Shown: positions 1-9,700 of the stretch, one piece after another | Position numbering within the stretch: the stretch's first letter is position 1 | Layout: each line of letters begins with the position of its first letter | Source: Cenococcum geophilum 1.58 | Lineage: Eukaryota; Ascomycota; Dothideomycetes; Gloniales; Gloniaceae | NCBI GenBank assembly: GCA_001692895.1 | Contig: KV748212.1 | Coordinates: 806,001-870,000 of the forward strand | Length of the DNA: 64,000 nucleotides | Reading direction: 5' to 3' | Made by a program: the position numbers and the translations under genes | The notes under the pieces: model-generated | Told to the model about the DNA's origin: nothing | Seen by the model: only the letters and a program-made list of their open reading frames with translations | Database searches by the model: none

Positions 1-523
1 CTCTCTAAATGTCTAAAGAAGTTCCACGTCTACCTTCTTACTAAATTTAATAACTATATATTAGTATTCCGGTGCTGCTAGTATTAGAGTAACACTAGGT
101 AAGAGGCGGGACTATACAGACGGGGACGGGGGCGGTAGTGCGGCTGCAGTAACGTTTGCCTAGCTTTAAACGGCTAACTATAGGCTTCTGCTTTATGCGG
201 TAGGGGGTATAGCTATCTCTTAGTTATATTTAATGTAATCTACTATATTCTTTATAGCTTCTATTTAGCGTTTAAAACGCGTAAGGGTCTCTTCTAGTTT
301 CTTTCCTAAGGGCTATTTAAGGGCAGTTTTAATATATTTTAACACCAAATTAAAAAAGGGCTTATATACCCTATACGGGAGGGCCTTTCTATCCAATTTT
401 TTTATGCGGCGGAGCACTAAATTCGAGGATTTTAGCAATTTTAACCGTGATGTTTTAACCGTGCGCGTTATAGTTTAGGTTGACGCGTCCCACTTCAGGC
501 CAACAACCCTTCTTTTCGGCCAT
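1..523 (-). pseudogene. gag-like start of an LTR element, cut by window edge
   Basis: On the minus strand an ATG at 523 opens a reading with a charged N-terminus and a motif reading FSAPPHKKIG, then an amphipathic stretch that resembles a retroelement capsid start. It lies downstream of an 820-base leader and the LTR at 1345-1643, in the order expected for LTR, leader and gag. It is a broken fossil with several breaks in the visible part and runs off the left edge, so the family cannot be fixed. The assignment as gag is inferred from position and weak resemblance; it could be another element protein. Confidence 0.4.
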
Positions 524-1344
524 TTCTAGGTATCGTATGATAGCCAGAGGGCTTGCGAGAAGTATGCAGCTTGATTTAGGACGCTAGGCGTTATGGTTGT
601 GGAGTTATTTCAAAAATTTCGTTTTCGCAAAGATTGGTGTTTTTCTCAGGTAGTAGTACGGTACTAGCGGCGGTAACGATAGTGGTCGAGCACAGAGCTC
701 GTCTATCGGTTGTCTTGTGATAGTAGGTCAAACGTAGAGCTCGAGCTATCGAAAAGTCGTGGATCGCAGGCGTATCGGCACGATCGTACGGTCGGTGGGA
801 CTGTAGGCGTACCGGCACAGTTGTTGTTAGGTCGTAGTAGCAGGCGTATCGGCACTACTGTTGTCTAGTATATGGATTGTATGCATATCGGCACGATCGG
901 TAGTCAATAGCAGAGTGATGCCAGCGTCGGTAGTCCTAGTGATTTCGTTCCTCGAAGCTCGTATTACTCAGTATTAGTCGGGGTCGTTTATCGCAGCCAG
1001 TGCACTAGTCTCAGTATCAACCGATTTCGTTCCTCACAGTATACGTGGCTTAGTGTCTGTCAAAAAGGACTATTTAGGTAGCAGTACGGTGCAAGCGTCC
1101 GTAGACGTACAGTCAGTCGGTCGATCGATCGGTAGGTAGGTAGGTGTACGCGTTCAGTTGGCGGATATACGCGTCGCTCGGTCGGTCGTCGTTCGTACGG
1201 TCGGAAAGAGGTTACTGCCTAGCAGAGAGAAGAAGAGAATAAAAAGAATTGAAATAAAAAACAAAAAGAAACATGAGGGTGTCTGCGCGGTGTAGGGAGT
1301 AAGCTTCTCGCAACCCAGCCACCACAGGACTTTGGTCCTTGCTT
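524..1344 (-). other. Untranslated leader of the left-edge LTR element, with repeats
   Basis: This stretch has no convincing gene. It is richer in G+C and keeps many more CpA/TpG steps than most of the window, so it looks little touched by RIP. It holds recurring motifs: GGCGTATCGGCAC or close variants at about 768-890, the paired GATTTCGTTCCTC at about 940-955 and 1024-1036, and runs of GGTCGGTCG and GGTAGGTAGG near 1115-1145. A purine-rich run (1225-1275) lies between it and the LTR. I read it as a long, structured 5' leader of the element whose gag starts at 523 on the minus strand. Confidence 0.45.
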
Positions 1345-1643
1345 TGTTATAGAAGTATACATCTCCTTCCTTTACCTGCGTATAGGGCTCCGTCCACCCG
1401 TCTACTACAGGACTTAACCTAGATTATAACAGCCTACGTCTAACTAAGGGATCTTAATATAATATTATAGCGACTTAGTTAATTAAGATATAAGTGCCGT
1501 AGAATATATACAAGCCTATATAATTAGTAGTCTATAGACCCGGATATTAAGATAAGAAGTAAAAGGTAGAAAAGAATACGTCTATATATATATGCTAAGG
1601 CTTAAGCAAGCCCCCTACCTAGATCCGTTACGGTACTGTAATA
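1345..1643 (-). repeat. LTR shared by two element halves
   Basis: The segment begins TGTTATAG and ends ACTGTAATA, fitting TG...CA ends after RIP-type transitions, 299 bases. To its right on the minus strand is a pyrimidine/purine tract (TTACTCCCCC at 1644-1653) like the polypurine tract before a 3' LTR. To its left lies a leader and gag start as expected after a 5' LTR. It therefore looks like the middle LTR of a tandem pair. No second copy is in the window, so its limits rest on end motifs alone. Confidence 0.5.
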
Positions 1644-1860
1644 TTACTCCCCCTTTAAAAAAGCTTACCTTTAAGCTTTATCCTTAGGTGCTTGTCTTCT
1701 ACCTCTTATAAGTTATAGTTATTTACTATAGGTAGGGCAGTAGTAGTTAATAAGATACTATAGGCAGAGTAGTAAGGGTTAGTTATTATACTATAGGTAG
1801 GAGCAGTAGTGGTTAAATTAAGGTTTAGCTGTAGGTAGGTCTTCTTGTATAAACTATATT
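1644..1860 (-). mobile_element. 3' tip of a gypsy-like internal region
   Basis: Reading leftward on the minus strand, this stretch ends in a short peptide-like tail (DKHLRIKLKGKLF) followed by AAAGGGGGAGTAA, the polypurine tract that precedes a 3' LTR in many fungal gypsy elements. The rest is low-complexity sequence with a repeated CTATAGGTAGG motif. It is a small fossil fragment, and everything upstream of it in the element is missing. Confidence 0.4.
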
Positions 1861-1879
1861 TAGGTTTTCCTATAAATCT

Positions 1880-1985
1880 CGCCAAAGTCTCTTAGACTAA
1901 GAAAACAATTACCGTCCTAAATCAGCTTAGCGGACGGTGCGGATATTCCTATATCCGCAATCGATTTCTTAGTCTAAGCTTCCGA
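1880..1985. repeat. Nested inverted repeat (fold-back)
   Basis: Three arms nest around one centre. CTTAGACTAAGAAA at 1891-1904 pairs exactly with 1965-1978. ACCGTCC at 1911-1917 pairs with GGACGGT at 1932-1938, and GCGGATA at 1939-1945 pairs with TATCCGC at 1952-1958 around a six-base loop. The second pair closes beside rather than around the last one, giving a branched fold. It ends where a copia-type leader starts, so it may be the remains of an LTR or of a small fold-back element. Confidence 0.6.
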
Positions 1986-2258
1986 GGTAAATTATTAACA
2001 GCTCTAACCTTAACCAAATCTCGATTAATTTTCAACTAAAAGTCAAAATCTAACCTCGACTAAATATTAATTAATTATTAACTAATTTGTTAGTTAAATC
2101 TAAGAACTAGATCTTAAGTCAATTTTATCTCCATTTTACTTTAGTTAAATATTATTTAAATTTTAATTAAATCTTAATCAAATTTTAAGTATATTATTTA
2201 ATTTATCTATTTATTTAATTTAATTTATCTATTTAATCCTATTATTTAATTACAGCAC
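1986..2258 (+). mobile_element. C2-type copia leader fragment
   Basis: From the words GCTCTAACC at about 2000 onward the sequence matches, with transitions, the untranslated leaders at 31434-31624 and 45324-45540 of the C2 copia family, including the order of its runs of AATCTTAATCAAAT-type words. It lacks the C2 gag start and has no recognisable C2 LTR beside it. It is a short fossil scrap from an older copy of that family or a close relative. Confidence 0.65.
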
Positions 2259-2259
2259 C

Positions 2260-2295
2260 TAGTATATAAACGCGTATTTACGCATTTATATACTA
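2260..2295. repeat. 36-bp near-perfect palindrome
   Basis: TAGTATATAAACGCGTA at 2260-2276 pairs with TACGCATTTATATACTA at 2279-2295 with one mismatch and a two-base centre. Further partial repeats of its arms follow (TATATACTAACT twice at 2287-2312, GTTAGTATATAG at 2329-2340) together with TAGACTATATAGTCTA near 2338. The cluster can fold into several alternative hairpins. No gene is attached to it. Confidence 0.65.
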
Positions 2296-2900
2296 ACTAC
2301 CTATATACTAACTAATTAGGGGGGAGGCGCGTTAGTATATAGACTATATAGTCTACCTTAATAGAATTGACAGTTACCACCATCCTAAAGAGCATATAAT
2401 ACTATATATATTTTGTGCCCCGGGATACAACTTACTTATACTATTAAGTTAGTACAAATACTAATCAGTAAGTGTATATAGATTAGCAATTACTTAATAC
2501 CTCCCCCTAAGCAATATATACGACAGCAACTACCCGTTTAAACTCCTAGTACAACCTACTAAAAGGTTAGAAGTCAAGAATTACGGACCTATTACTAACT
2601 CTATATACTTATTTAAGTCTTAGTACGGTTTATTAGAAGTTTATAAACACAAATACAAACCTTTATAGACCCCCCCTATCCTTAAACCTTAAACCCCTAT
2701 TCCTACTACACCCTCTTTTAATACCTCCAATGTCTTTTTAGACCCTTATAGAGACCCCTTACCCTTCTACAAACCGTTACGGACTTATTAATTACCTTTA
2801 CAGACCGTTACGGAGACCTCCTACCCCTTTGCGAACTACTATAGACCTATTAAAACCCCTTACGGACACTTTTACCCTTTTATAAACCGCTATAGACCTA
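2296..2900. other. No gene seen; T/A-rich flank and a C-rich repetitive stretch
   Basis: After the palindrome cluster the sequence is A+T-rich without a coding frame. From about 2660 to 2940 it changes to a pattern of repeated CCGTTACGGA and TAGACCTATTA words with runs of C. Those words recall the repeats in C1 gag at 13550-13640, so this part may be the extreme 5' coding or leader region of C1. No LTR matching the 3' end of C1 was found here. Confidence 0.4.
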
Positions 2901-3149
2901 TTAACCGATTTTACGGACTACTATAAGACCTCTTCCACCTACTATATACTACACTATATATACAGTATAGTAGACATCAGCAAGTAAGTTAACCGATATT
3001 AATAACTATATTAAATTTAAAGTTCTTAAATACGAATATTTTAAGCTTATAAACGTTGGCCTATAGGAGTAATACTAGGAAGACTTCGCGGATTTTACAG
3101 AAGCTATCTTTAAAGTATGCAACCCTACTACTATCTATAACCTATGGAC
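2900..3149 (+). mobile_element. C1 copia, gag segment 1 (left of G0)
   Basis: The plus-strand reading contains a capsid-like stretch ending NPTTIYNLWT just before the G0 insertion, and the same reading resumes at 13296. C1 is a Ty1/copia element whose parts appear in order gag, protease, integrase, reverse transcriptase and RNase H across five segments. It is a broken fossil with many breaks. The TGGAC at 3145-3149 is the left copy of the G0 target duplication. Confidence 0.6.
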
Positions 3150-3575
3150 TGTAACGGAACCTTGTAGCAAGAACTACGGTGGGCTCGTTATTAGGCTAGG
3201 TGTATAGGAAATGCAAGTATAAAAGTTAACAACGTAATAACAACTGGTGGAGTGGTTGCCCAACAAATTAACTCTAATTATATTCTAAGAATCACTATAA
3301 GGAAGGAACTATCTAGGTAGGGACTAAGGGTCCTTAAATACACAACCGTACTCCTATAAAATCCTTCTTATATATAATATATATATACTCTATCTACTCT
3401 ATTATAGATTACCCAGATTACACAGATTATATAGATTACCTTACGTGACCTTAGTTACTATTCCTCGTTACATAGTTCTATCGGCTCCATTCTAGACCAT
3501 GCCTATATTAACCAACTAGCTTCTTCCAACTCTTCTCTAAGTAGTTATAATATTGTACTTAAAGCGTCCGTAACA
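3150..3575 (-). repeat. G0 3' LTR
   Basis: It begins TGTAACGG and ends GTAACA. It matches 12865-13290 over its full length, and the differences I see are transitions. TGGAC lies directly to its left and the G0 polypurine tract directly to its right. Confidence 0.85.
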
Positions 3576-5616
3576 CTATCTCCCTCCTTTTTATCTTTAT
3601 CCTTAAAGATTTAAAACATCTCTAAGTTATTTACTAGAGGTATAATGTCCGTCTAATTAATTTAGTTAATATTATTGCTTATTATACCTAAAGCAATTTC
3701 TTCTTCCTCAACTGCTCGTCGTGCTTGCACTATCGCTGCGATATTATCTCTTAGTGAGATCATACCGTCTCTATATTCTCGCTGTTTGAAAGAGGGGTTA
3801 GTTTATATTGCGTTGGCGAACCTATTTTCGCGATAACCGTCCTCTTGCTCAGAGTGCACTAAAGCAAATATTTATTTATCCTACGACGTTCGCTCCGTCT
3901 CTAATGCCGAATATACACAACCTATTACTCTTAATAGTCGTCTAGTTCCCTAATTAATTTATCTTAGGGTCTCGTGTTTAATCTGCTACTGCGCGGCTAA
4001 ATAATAAACTGTCTGTTACTTTAGCGGAGTTGCGCCATTCTTATAATGCTAAATAAGAGGCTGCCGATGCTCAGCAACGGGCCCTTAAATCTCGTCTTAT
4101 GGCATCCGCTTAATTAATCCGTCTTAAGAAGGTGCGTAAGAAGGTTTATTTTAAGGAGTGGAAACTTATAAAATAAGGTCTACAGGAACTTGGCGATAAA
4201 AGAATAGATTCTCTTCTAACAGAGAAGGAAATAGATCTAAGTAGTTCGGCAACTGCTCTTCTTAGGTCCCCCTTAGGTAACTTATTCTTTAGTGATCCTT
4301 CTTTATTAATACTACCTAACCTAATCTCTTCTGATACTCCTATACCTTTCCTATAGCATTCTTTAAATTTTCTAATAGCTCCTAGGTAGTCTTAGTATAG
4401 CCTATCCACTTAACCTTATACTATATTTTATCGTTAACATCCTTATAACTAATAATCTTTAAAACTTGCCATTTATCTTCCTCTTATCCTCTATATATAT
4501 CTACTTCGTAAACCAGTGGCTTAACATTCCTATATACTAGCTCTAGTATTATAATATGTTATATAGGGTAGATCTTCATTTTAGCTAGTAGGTTTAACTT
4601 AAACGTAACCAGTAAAATCCTCTATATAATTTTAAAAGGTCCTAGTCTAACATAATCCAACTTCTTGCTTAGTCATCAACTCTTAAAATTTTTGTATAGT
4701 AGCTATACTTTATCTCCCTCCTTAAGATCTAGTCCCTTAGATCTTTTAGCATTATAGTACCTTTTTATTTTCTCTTATACTTTCTTTACTAATTCTATAA
4801 GGTCTATATAAAGATTTATTAACATCTTTATCCTTTCTTTAGCTATGTTACTCATCTTCTTTACTTGCCGTAGTAACAACAATATCCTTAGCTTATATCT
4901 ATAATTTGCCTTAAATAGTAATATACCTATTCCTTCTTAAGGTATTACATTATATGCAAACTATATAACTAGTAATAGCGATACCTAATTATTCTGTGCA
5001 TAATTAATATAATGCCTTAGATACTGCTCTAGCGTCTAATTTAATCTTTCCGTTTAACCGTCTATCTGCGGATAATATATAGTGGAAGTTACTACTTAAA
5101 CTCCTTACTCCGCTAAGAATACCTCCTAGAATGCTGCTATAAATCTTAAATCTCTATCCGATATAATCTTGCTTAGTGCTCCATGTCTTATAAACACTTC
5201 TTTAACATAAATTCTAGCGACATCTTCCGCTGAGATTTCTTCTGTATATGCTATAAAGTATCCCCACTTTATAAGCTTATCTACTATTACTAAGATCGCG
5301 TTATAATCTTATCCGGTAATAGGGTCTCTTAACTTTAGCAACTTAATAATAAAGTCCTATAATATAACCTCCTATAGTCTCTTTAGTATTTTAACAGGTT
5401 ATAGCCCTCCGTATAGCTTATGCCTTATTAGTTTATTCCTTTAGTAATCTAAACACTCCTTTATAACCTTTCTAGCTATCCTTTAGATTCCGTCAATAAT
5501 ATACTCCTCTTAGAGTCTTAACACTAAGCCTATAGCTCCGTTGTGTCCTTAAGTTAGTCCCTTATAGAAGTCCTCCACAAACTACTCTACTATGCTTCTT
5601 AGGATATACTTTACTT
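3576..5616 (-). pseudogene. G0 integrase, chromodomain and 3' noncoding part
   Basis: The minus strand here reads the integrase region (about 5600 down to 4550) and then a chromodomain-like segment near 4350-4450 with the pattern of charged strand, VKW and a final NLKNA helix. Chromodomains mark the chromovirus branch of gypsy, where they steer integration to heterochromatin. About 770 bases of noncoding sequence follow down to the polypurine tract, with less RIP wear than the coding part. It is a fossil with many breaks. Confidence 0.65.
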
Positions 5617-7767
5617 AACCATTTACCACACATGCAACCTTACCAAAAGGTAGCGCCACACTTTAAAACTTACGCATACCTATCTTACCATCAAAAACAA
5701 TCGATTTTCCAACTTTTAAGACCCAATTCTTACTACCTAGCGAGCTAGAGGTGGATTTATTTATCGTTTTACCCCCTTTCCCCTAACAGAAAATTCTTCT
5801 TAGGGGTGGTCCTAGCTTATAAGCGAGGCACGGACAGGAATACTAAAACTAAATACCAAAACCACGGAATATAGAGGCTAGATTTTCTACTACCTTTTAG
5901 CCTAATCTCCCCAGAAATCTTCTAGTAGGATTAGTAAGGAGAAAGGGTATAAGGGTAGTAAAAACTAGGAAACCCCCCTATAAGATACAAAATGCTAAAG
6001 CCTAATAGGTCTAAAAAAAAACCTCCTATAGAAATAAGTGATGAGGATTCTACATCTACTTTTTCTCCCCCTTCTCCTTCCCCTGGCCCGTTTAGGACAG
6101 GAGAAAAAAGAGGATATCCTTAGTCTTCTCCTAAAAAAGAAAACCAAAAACCTACAAAAAAGACAATAAAACCAACGACTACTACGGATAGTACGGCTAA
6201 TATGCCTTCCTATTCCCCTTCCTATTCCCCTTCTCCAGAACAACATCTAAGCTTCGCCCTAAAAAGCCTAACCTAGGCCTATAAAGGGCTAAAAGAAGAA
6301 GAAGAAGAAAGAGAAAAAATAAAAGAATAAGTTAAATAGCTAGTGTACTATACACAAAGTATCCTATTAGGAGAAAAACCCTTTACACAAGAAGAAGAAG
6401 AAGAAGAAGAAAAAGAAAAGAAAAAGGCAAATAAGGTCCTAAAAGGACTAGTAGAAGAAGTAAGAGCTCTCCATAAGGAGGTAGCCTCTACTAAAAAAAC
6501 CTACGCAGAGAGACTAAAGAAGGACCTCCCTACTTCGTCCTCTCTACCCTCCCCACCACTACTATCTCCTACCCCTTCTCCTTCTAGTAGGAGTACTACT
6601 TTTACTAAAAGTAAGAAAAAGCAGCTATAAGAAAGGAAGCTAGTCCTAATTATAGACAAAAAGGACTAACCTTTAGATACCTTCTCTATACGAAACAAAG
6701 TTAATTAACTATTCGTATTAAAACTACAGGTAGAAAAGCTAGTGCTAGCGTCTATAGCTAGAACTAAAGGGAAACAAAATATTCTCCTTATAACTACAGA
6801 AGAGTATAATACAGATTTCCTAGTCAAGTATAAGGATATTTGGCATAACTGCTTTACCTTTTAAAGAGAACAAAAACTAGAACCCTAGGTTCAAATTATA
6901 GCCTATAGGGTTCCTACCCTACCTTTTCTAGGAGAGGAAGGCTCTAAGCTTCTAAAAGAAGAAATTGAGACCTTTAATCCTATAAGGATACAAGGACTAC
7001 CTAGATAGATCTTATCTAGTAAAAAAAGACACAATCCACAGACCAGATTTGGCTCTATAGTTTTTACTATAGAGAACAAAGAAAAAAGACAAGAAATCCT
7101 NAAGNAAAAAGAGATATTAATTNCAGGTACAGCTACTAAGGTAGTAAAATACCTTAAAGTCTCTCCTACTACGCAGTGTATAAGCTGCCAAAAATTTGGC
7201 CATATAGGAGACAGGTGCTCTACTAGAGCCTGCAGATACTATGCAGCTACACATTTATCTAAAGACCATTCCTATTCTACCTGTATAATAACAGGCAAGC
7301 CTTACTAGCATACCATCCCTCTTTGCATTAATTGTAAAAAAAAAACACTTTGCTAATAGTAAAGACTGTAAGACTCTTAAAGCAGCTAAACTAGTACATA
7401 AAGAAGATTCTATGGAAGAATAAAATAGATAGGATTCTAGAAGGAGGCAACTCCTACTAGGCTCTTAAAAAGATATTAGAGAGCAAAAGGACAGAATAAA
7501 TTGCAAAAGGACAGGGACAGGTGTTAGGATTTTATAGTTTTTCCTACTATTTTCTTATTCCCTAGTAGTTGTAGGAACTTAGGGATTACTAAGGAACTAT
7601 AAACTCCTAGTTTAGGAGTTTATAAACTACTAGGACATAGCTACTAGTACATATTAAGCTATCTAGAAAGGATTTATGTATATAGAACTATAGCGCCATA
7701 GCCTAGAGGCTGCATGCACAGTATTGTACGTAGTATAATACAATTGGATATAATAATAAAAAAAAAA
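5617..7767 (+). mobile_element. ORF1-only LINE, copy 1 (inside G0)
   Basis: This non-LTR element has a poly-A end at 7756-7767 and a 13-bp target duplication, ATATACTTTACTT, at 5604-5616 and 7768-7780. The unit is 2151 bases: about 375 bases of 5' leader, one ORF1-type reading frame (about 5992-7423) and about 340 bases of 3' tail ending GTACGTAGTATAATAC...poly-A. Matching full units lie at 31625-33785 and 42473-44635, with the same ends. None holds an endonuclease or reverse transcriptase, so the family depends on another element for movement. It sits between the reverse transcriptase/RNase H and integrase parts of G0, so it is younger than G0. Confidence 0.88.
5992..7423 (+). pseudogene. 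LINE ORF1 protein with zinc knuckles (about 475 codons)
   Basis: The frame opens at ATG 5992. The N-terminal third is Ser/Pro/Lys-rich (SDEDSTSTFSPPSPSPGP). Around 6250-6530 comes a Glu/Lys-rich probable coiled coil (EEEEEEEKEKKKANKVLKGL), followed by a Ser/Pro linker. From about 6640 to 7120 is a globular region of the kind found in LINE ORF1, possibly RRM-like. The C-terminus has CCHC knuckles: CISCQKFGHIGDRC at 7177-7218, a probable second, and CINCKKKHFANSKDC at about 7324-7369. Such proteins bind element RNA to form the transposition particle. Several in-frame TAG/TAA stops of RIP type and an extra A near 7340 break it. The ambiguous bases at 7101-7123 come from the assembly. Confidence 0.75.
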
Positions 7768-7780
7768 ATATACTTTACTT

Positions 7781-9700
7781 CTCAATTCTCATATATTTCC
7801 GTTTATAGATCTTCTAGCTATACTTCTAGAATTCTTTGTGCCTAAAAGCTCTTTAGTATCTCGTAGACTTTCTCTAGTTCCTTATCATCTTAAGTTACTG
7901 TAATCTTTAGATAATTATACCTAATTAATCCGTCTGTATCTTTTTGCAGTAAAGCCCCTAATAGCTTCTTATCATTTTATAGTTCAGCTTTGCGGCTTAG
8001 AGCGTCTGCCCGCGTGTTATCTATACCCTTAGTATACTAAATTTCAAAATGGTATTCTATAAGCATCTCTACCTATCTAACCTGTCTTTAGTTAAGTTCC
8101 TTTATTATTAAGAATCCTATTAGGTTCTTATAATCCGTCTTAACTATAAATAGTTTCTCTATACCTTATAAGAATACTCTCTATTCCTTTAGTACTATAA
8201 CTATACCTAATAACTCCTTATTGTAGATGTTATAGTTTAACTCTAGTAGTGTCATCTTCCGACTATAGTATGCCACTAGGTGCCATCCATCTTAATATTT
8301 CTGCATAAAGTACGCCCCTAGTGCATAGTCTAATGTATCTATCTCTACAACCGTCTCTAGTCCTAGTTAATAGATCTTAAGAACTGGCTCCTAGGTAAAC
8401 AACTCTTTAACTTTCTTAAAGAGTTCTCTTTACTCCTCTCCCTATGCCTATAGTTCTTCTTTCTTCGTTAATCGCGTAAATAGCTTAATGTTCTTTAACT
8501 ACTATACTATAAACCTTCTACAGTAATTACAAAACCCTAGGAATAATCTTAACTGTATAACGTTCTCTAGTTCTTGCCAATTTACTATAGCCTCGATCTT
8601 TTTTAGATCTATGCTAAGTTGGCCTAGTTTAATAATAAATCTAACGAAATCAGTCTTCCTAGTGAAGAACTCGTATTTCTCGATTGCTACTAGCATCTGT
8701 TCTTCCTGTAGTCTCTTTAAGACCTATTTAACGTGTTCTCCGTATTCTTCCTTAGTTATTAAGTAGATAATGATGTCGTCGAGGTATACTATAACAAATT
8801 CATCTAAGTATTCTCTTAATATATTGTTAATACGCTTCTGGAACGTTGCTGGTGCGTTTATAAGCCTAAATTACATAACTAATGGTTTATATAGTCCTTC
8901 CTTTAACCTAAAGGCTGCCTTTTATTTATCGCCTTCCTTAATCCTAATCTAATGGTACGCCTATCTTAGATCTATCTTTGTAAAGATTTACGCGTTACCT
9001 ATCCTATCTTAGATTTCGCTAATTAAGGGTAAAGGATACCTATCTTTTCTAGTGATACTGTTTAACTATCTATAGTCGATACACAGCCTTAGTTTACTAT
9101 TCTTCTTTAATACAAATAGTACTGGATAACCCGCTGATAACTGCGATAGTCTAATGTATTCTTTTTGTAGATTTTTCTAGATAAACTCTTTTAATGCTCT
9201 ACCTTTTTCTTCGGTAAGCTTGTAGATTAAAAAGAACTTTAGACTTATTCCTAGTTCTAACTCTATCTTATAGTCCTATGCTATATGCTCTAACAGCTTT
9301 TCACTTTCTAGTGACCATAGTTTCTTACTATACTTATGGTATCTCTTTAGTACGTAACTTAAGCCTCGCTCAGTCTCTTTGTATATTGCTCTGACTTAGT
9401 ACTATACTAACTTAGCTTATTATTATATCTTGTGGCGTTAAGTATCTCTAATATTAACCTAACCTGTAATCCAATCGATTCTTGGATTATATTCTTATAA
9501 CTAAGGTATTCCTAATACTACCTTATCCTGTCCTAATGGTAGGATATTAAAAGACATCTCAATTCGTTTCCCTTTAATGGTTAGCTAAATAGGTCCTATT
9601 TTAAGATTAATAATCCCTCCTCCGTAGGCTATTAGATCTCCTAAAATTGTAACTAATAGGTAAGGTTGCTCCTTCTGTCTGTAAGGTAGTCCTATCCTTT
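7781..9700 (-). pseudogene. G0 reverse transcriptase and RNase H region
   Basis: Read on the minus strand, the active-site motif YLDDIII lies near 8770-8800. Next comes the thumb/connection pattern with LGFCNYCRRFI near 8510-8550, and then RNase H down to about 7880. It is the catalytic core of the G0 polyprotein. It is a fossil carrying many breaks and should not be read as an expressed gene. Confidence 0.75.

Noticed and set aside
591-818. A 75-codon open frame on the minus strand
   Set aside because: It falls in the repeat-bearing leader, has no homologous look, and open frames of this size are expected in G+C-rich sequence.
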